Position numbers and translations under genes: made by a program. From Pseudisothecium myosuroides (taxonomy: Eukaryota > Streptophyta > Bryopsida > Hypnales > Lembophyllaceae), in assembly GCA_951799445.1 (NCBI GenBank), contig OX637287.1, positions 4,402,001-4,466,000 of the forward strand: a stretch of 64,000 nucleotides of DNA. Reading direction: 5' to 3'. Positions 61,922 to 64,000 of this stretch are shown piece after piece. Position 1 is the stretch's first letter. Each line of letters opens with the position of its first letter. The notes below the pieces were generated by a model, which saw only the letters and a program-made list of their open reading frames with translations, ran no database searches and was not told the origin of the DNA.

Positions 61922-62657
61922 AGGTGATTGCAAGAAAGACCGATACTATTTTGTGTCACATTTAGAGTGGCAAAGTTGTTTTCCACTATAACTTTCAAAG
62001 GTAGAACCCAATGAACTTGAAATTTTTGTTGGATATGGCTAAGTTAATTGTAATCATATCCCTTGTTTTTTTGAAAATTAAACAAATCATTTTATATTTC
62101 AAAGTCAATTTTGCTAATTTGTCACACTTTGTAGTTTAAAATTTTTTAGTACTAGAGGATAACCAAAATTAATGATCTAGAGCTGAAATTTTTGTGGTCT
62201 GTTCCCGCAATAAGGAAACATGTACCTTCCAAGGGGAACTAAAAATACATTATTTTATGGCCTCCATGTTTGTACAAATATGTCTCCCTTGTGCGTACAC
62301 TTCTAAACATGGAAGATGGTTTTGACTTCATTTTTTTGGTGAAATCTAATCACCATCAATGCCTTACAAATTGCCAATTTTTAAGGGGGGTTTGTTCATG
62401 ATTTTCTATTTATTATTAATTTATACCTCATTGTATCTATTTTCTATGATAAACTATCTTTTTTTTCAAATAACATTGTTTTCATACTTGCAAGTAGTCA
62501 TAGTACTGGCAACAATACTTTTAGCCGTCGATTTTTCATATCAATGGCTGAGATTGTTCAGTTTCATAGTACTCCTCATACTTCTAGTACAAAGCGCAAA
62601 AATTGCTATACTTGGCAAAACACTACAAAAATTGATTGGTCTTTTTTGCAACCACCC
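61922..62657. mobile_element. MITE of the 4-bp-TSD family, 736 bp (copy 3), nested
   Basis: The left end is AGGTGATTGCAAGAAAGACC and the right end, read inward, is GGGTGGTTGCAAAAAAGACC. They are flanked by ATTA (61918-61921 and 62658-62661). The interior aligns with copy 1 at 14945-15619. A 113-codon frame (62359-62700) crosses the right end and is a chance hydrophobic frame from T-rich DNA. Confidence 0.7.
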
Positions 62658-62843
62658 ATTAACAATTCTCAAATTCTTCCAAAAGTTATTAGCATATTAG
62701 TTTTATCTTTCCTTCAATACCACCTTCTACTTTACAATTTTTTTAAAAGTGAATATGAAAGTTTTTTTGGTTAAATTTTTTATTATTCATTCTCAACCCA
62801 TTTTCCTACTTATTGATTTAAATGAACAAGCTACACAATATAC

Positions 62844-63161
62844 GTGTATGGCCAATTTAATTAAAATGGCGTTATTCCATTATTTTAGAACTTATTTCAG
62901 TTCAAACCATGTAGTTTGAAATCTGTAAGGACCTTAGATATCTAAAATCTATAATAGTCCTAGATTTTATCTAGATCACATAGTCTAAAATCTATAGTAG
63001 TCTTAGATTTTTGAAATCTATAATTAGCCTAGATGTTTGTAATCTATACTAGTTCTAGATGTCACTTTTGAATACCGCCATTTTAATGGAATTCCAAAAT
63101 GAAAATGGCACATGGAATCCCGCATGGAATATTGCCATTTTAATGAAATTGGCCATGTGTA
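62844..63161. mobile_element. Inverted-repeat element enclosing a degenerate tandem array
   Basis: The arms, about 37 bp, are 62844-62880 and 63124-63161 (ggccaatttaattaaaatgg versus, read inward, ggccaatttcattaaaatgg). Between them, 62935-63062 holds about four diverged units of the type aaatctata-tagtcctagat. No target duplication was established. Confidence 0.5.
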
Positions 63162-63395
63162 TTTTTCTAAAAATGTTGAAAGGGCTACAAATGCCTAAAT
63201 TTTGTAGTGTAGGCATATTGAACTTGCAGTCATTGCACATATTATTCTAAAACTTTTGGACAATGTACTTGAATAAATTAACCAGAGGATCCTACAGTTG
63301 GATTTGTTAAAAAATAAATATCGATGAAGATTTTGACCTTGCTTTGGGGATAAGTATTTTGAAGCCTCTAAACATAAAAGAATTTTAGAGGTTAA

Positions 63396-64000
63396 TTTTA
63401 GTATTTGAACGGAAGAGAATGTTTCTTATATTTCATCTATATGTATTATAACTTTAAAAGTTGCAATAAAATCACAAGAATTATTTTTCTTAGATTAGAC
63501 TTATTTAAGATTAAGAAAAATAATGATTTCTGAAATCAAATTAGAGAATTTCAATTTATACATTACAAAAAATTTGGACCTTGAGGAAGGCCATTCCAAT
63601 TTCAGCAGATGTGCAAATATAACGAAATAAAAATTATTATTATTATTATTTTAAAAATAATAATATAAAAATACTTTTTAATCAAAAATCCAACAGGGCT
63701 CACCGACTGTCTACTCACCTTACAAATTCTTTGATGGCCAATTTGGTTTGATATTTCCTCTAAGTGCACATTTTCATGCAAGAAAGTAGCCCTCCCATAA
63801 CCCAAATTTTTTTCTAATGATCTTAAATTTTCTTTACATTTGTGAAAACCATGTTCATATGTGGAGAATCTATCCATCAATTATACTTTGATGTAATCCA
63901 CCAATATTTGACAAATCATATTTACCCTAGAAGGACATCTCCACACACAATCAAGGTAGTCACCAAAATATTCCAATTATTAGATCAATAGGTGGATTCC
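63396..64000. other. Gene-free AT-rich stretch
   Basis: A short (ATT)n run lies near 63633-63650. The minus-strand frame at 63602-63880 (MMDRFSTYEHGFHKCKENLR...) has no recognisable motif and is not called, although its first half is more protein-like than its surroundings. Confidence 0.35.

Larger units (their letters stand above)
61457..63391. mobile_element. TTAA-family element, degenerate, with nested insertions
   Basis: The left end CCCCTAAAGTACCAAGGAGC follows TTAA (61453-61456). A right-end-like string (read inward CCTCTAAAATTC) precedes TTAA at 63392-63395. The interior is collinear with 25444-26387 but interrupted by two other elements, 61922-62657 and about 62844-63161. The right boundary is inferred from this alignment. 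Confidence 0.4.

Noticed and set aside
62359..62774. Hydrophobic 113-codon frame resembling a membrane protein
   Set aside because: It crosses the right end of a MITE and is encoded by T-rich DNA, which yields F/L/I-rich frames by chance.
1..64000. tRNA or rRNA genes, CRISPR arrays, bacterial or organellar operons
   Set aside because: No tRNA T-loop boxes with a matching cloverleaf, no rRNA-like conserved blocks and no regularly spaced repeat-spacer array were seen by eye.

Overview
This is plant nuclear DNA: GC-richer, intron-bearing protein genes sit in a very AT-rich background full of small DNA transposons, with no operons and no bacterial signals. The plant-specific WRKY factor and a plastid-type RbfA with an N-terminal targeting leader identify a land plant. 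The sprawling gene structures and low gene density would suit a bryophyte or another non-seed plant, but I cannot name the species from the sequence.

Genes. Four genes can be assembled with confidence. (1) 304-4038, minus: transcription elongation factor TFIIS, three exons, 352 aa. (2) 5120-8305, minus: chloroplast ribosome-binding factor A, four exons, 265 aa. (3) 23252-23881, plus: an intronless 209-aa protein with three TPR motifs and an acidic tail. (4) 52658-58659, minus: a group IIc WRKY transcription factor of 721 aa, three exons, with the conserved intron inside the WRKY domain. A fifth gene is seen only in part: a convincing 3-prime exon at 10729-11071 (minus) and a possible upstream exon at 12501-12617. 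Two short decayed protein-like fragments lie at 31876-32218 and 40081-40308.

Repeats. Almost everything from about 14 kb to 22 kb and from 24 kb to 52 kb, plus 61.4-64 kb, is a graveyard of short non-autonomous elements, several delimited to the base by target-site duplications (TSDs). They include: a family with 4-bp TSDs and GGGTGATTGCAAGAAAGACC-like ends (four copies); a family flanked by TTAA with CCCCTAAAG-like ends (three clean and three degenerate copies); a fold-back CACTA-like family (one complete copy carrying a nested TA-flanked MITE, and two half-copies that stop at the hairpin tip); an Emigrant/pogo-like MITE; an 81-bp Stowaway-like hairpin; and an internally deleted Copia-type LTR element with a 5-bp TSD. 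A perfect (TG)40 tract lies inside one CACTA-like half-copy.

Working together. The four named genes serve unrelated housekeeping or regulatory roles: Pol II elongation, plastid 30S maturation, a TPR adaptor, and transcriptional regulation. TFIIS and RbfA are head-to-tail on the same strand with about 1.1 kb between them, but nothing indicates co-regulation. The main novelty lies in the transposon families. All splice models were read by eye from reading frame, GT/AG signals and protein family knowledge.
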